Shown: piece after piece, positions 6,046 to 6,096 of the stretch
How positions within the stretch are numbered: position 1 is the first letter of the stretch
Layout: every line of letters starts with the position of its first letter
NCBI GenBank assembly: GCA_937900165.1
Contig: CALCCX010000062.1
Coordinates: 1 to 6,096, forward strand
Origin: an uncultured Acidimicrobiia bacterium
Lineage (GTDB): Bacteria > Actinomycetota > Acidimicrobiia > Spongiisociales > Spongiisociaceae
Direction: 5' to 3'
DNA: 6,096 nt
Position numbers and translations under genes: made by a program
Notes under the pieces: model-generated
What the model was told of the DNA's origin: nothing
Databases searched by the model: none
The model's input: only the letters and a program-made list of their open reading frames with translations

Positions 6046-6096
6046 ATGCAGGGTATGAACAGTCCGAATCGTGTGTTGTTGGACGCTGAGGCGTTG
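6046..6096 (+). CDS. 5' fragment of an open frame, possibly an IS1182-type transposase
   Basis: From ATG 6046 the frame reads 17 codons to the window edge, ending MNSPNRVLLDAEAL; ATG 6055 is an alternative in-frame start. The LLDAEAL segment resembles, from memory, the N-terminus of actinobacterial IS1182-family transposases, but 14-17 residues are too few for a firm assignment. Neither ATG has a good ribosome binding site or -10 element in position. The 5977-6096 region is TG-rich and reads differently from the C-rich genes before it, which would suit a mobile element starting just after the CBS stop codon. No terminal inverted repeat can be confirmed, because the other end lies outside the window. 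Confidence 0.3.
   Translation, partial: MQGMNSPNRVLLDAEAL

Noticed and set aside
5976..6088. GGACGCTG repeated at 5976-5983 and 6081-6088 as element ends
   Set aside because: Eight bases in direct orientation within 112 bases is easily chance, and the second copy is inside the putative coding frame.

Overview
The window holds a stretch of high-GC actinobacterial chromosome joined at its left end to sequencing-library adapter. Bases 76-141 match the Illumina P7 / index / read-2 adapter end to end. Bases 1-75 (an AT-rich stretch and a 17-T run) look like read-through past the end of that adapter. Genuine genome therefore begins at base 142, inside a threonyl-tRNA synthetase gene that loses its 3' third there.

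The organism is most likely a member of the Actinomycetota. The best evidence is a two-GNAT-domain mycothiol synthase (MshD), from a thiol pathway confined to that phylum. High GC and several TANNNT -10 hexamers placed 6-7 bases before an ATG, which suggests leaderless transcripts, agree with this. An uncultured, deep-branching lineage such as Acidimicrobiia is a guess.

Layout: partial thrS (minus, 142-1470); a short divergent spacer with two candidate promoters; an aminoglycoside-phosphotransferase-fold protein (plus, 1540-2367) whose catalytic Asp and metal-binding Asn are both Lys; mshD (minus, 2353-3288), overlapping the kinase-like gene tail to tail; a second divergent spacer with two leaderless-type promoters; a patatin-like phospholipase with an intact Ser/Asp dyad (plus, 3366-4349); a 139-base gap with a 9-bp inverted repeat; a zinc-ribbon, single-pass membrane protein of unknown function (plus, 4489-5466); a tandem-CBS adenylate-sensor-like protein with a strong ribosome binding site (plus, 5542-5976); and, at the right edge, the first codons of another frame that may be a transposase.

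These genes do not form an obvious pathway. They look like mixed housekeeping genes: translation (thrS), redox thiol synthesis (mshD), lipid hydrolysis, energy or nucleotide sensing, and one uncharacterised envelope protein. I found no CRISPR array, toxin-antitoxin pair, defence island or RNA gene. The observations most worth following are the adapter chimera, the pseudokinase-like active site, and the unassigned zinc-ribbon membrane protein.
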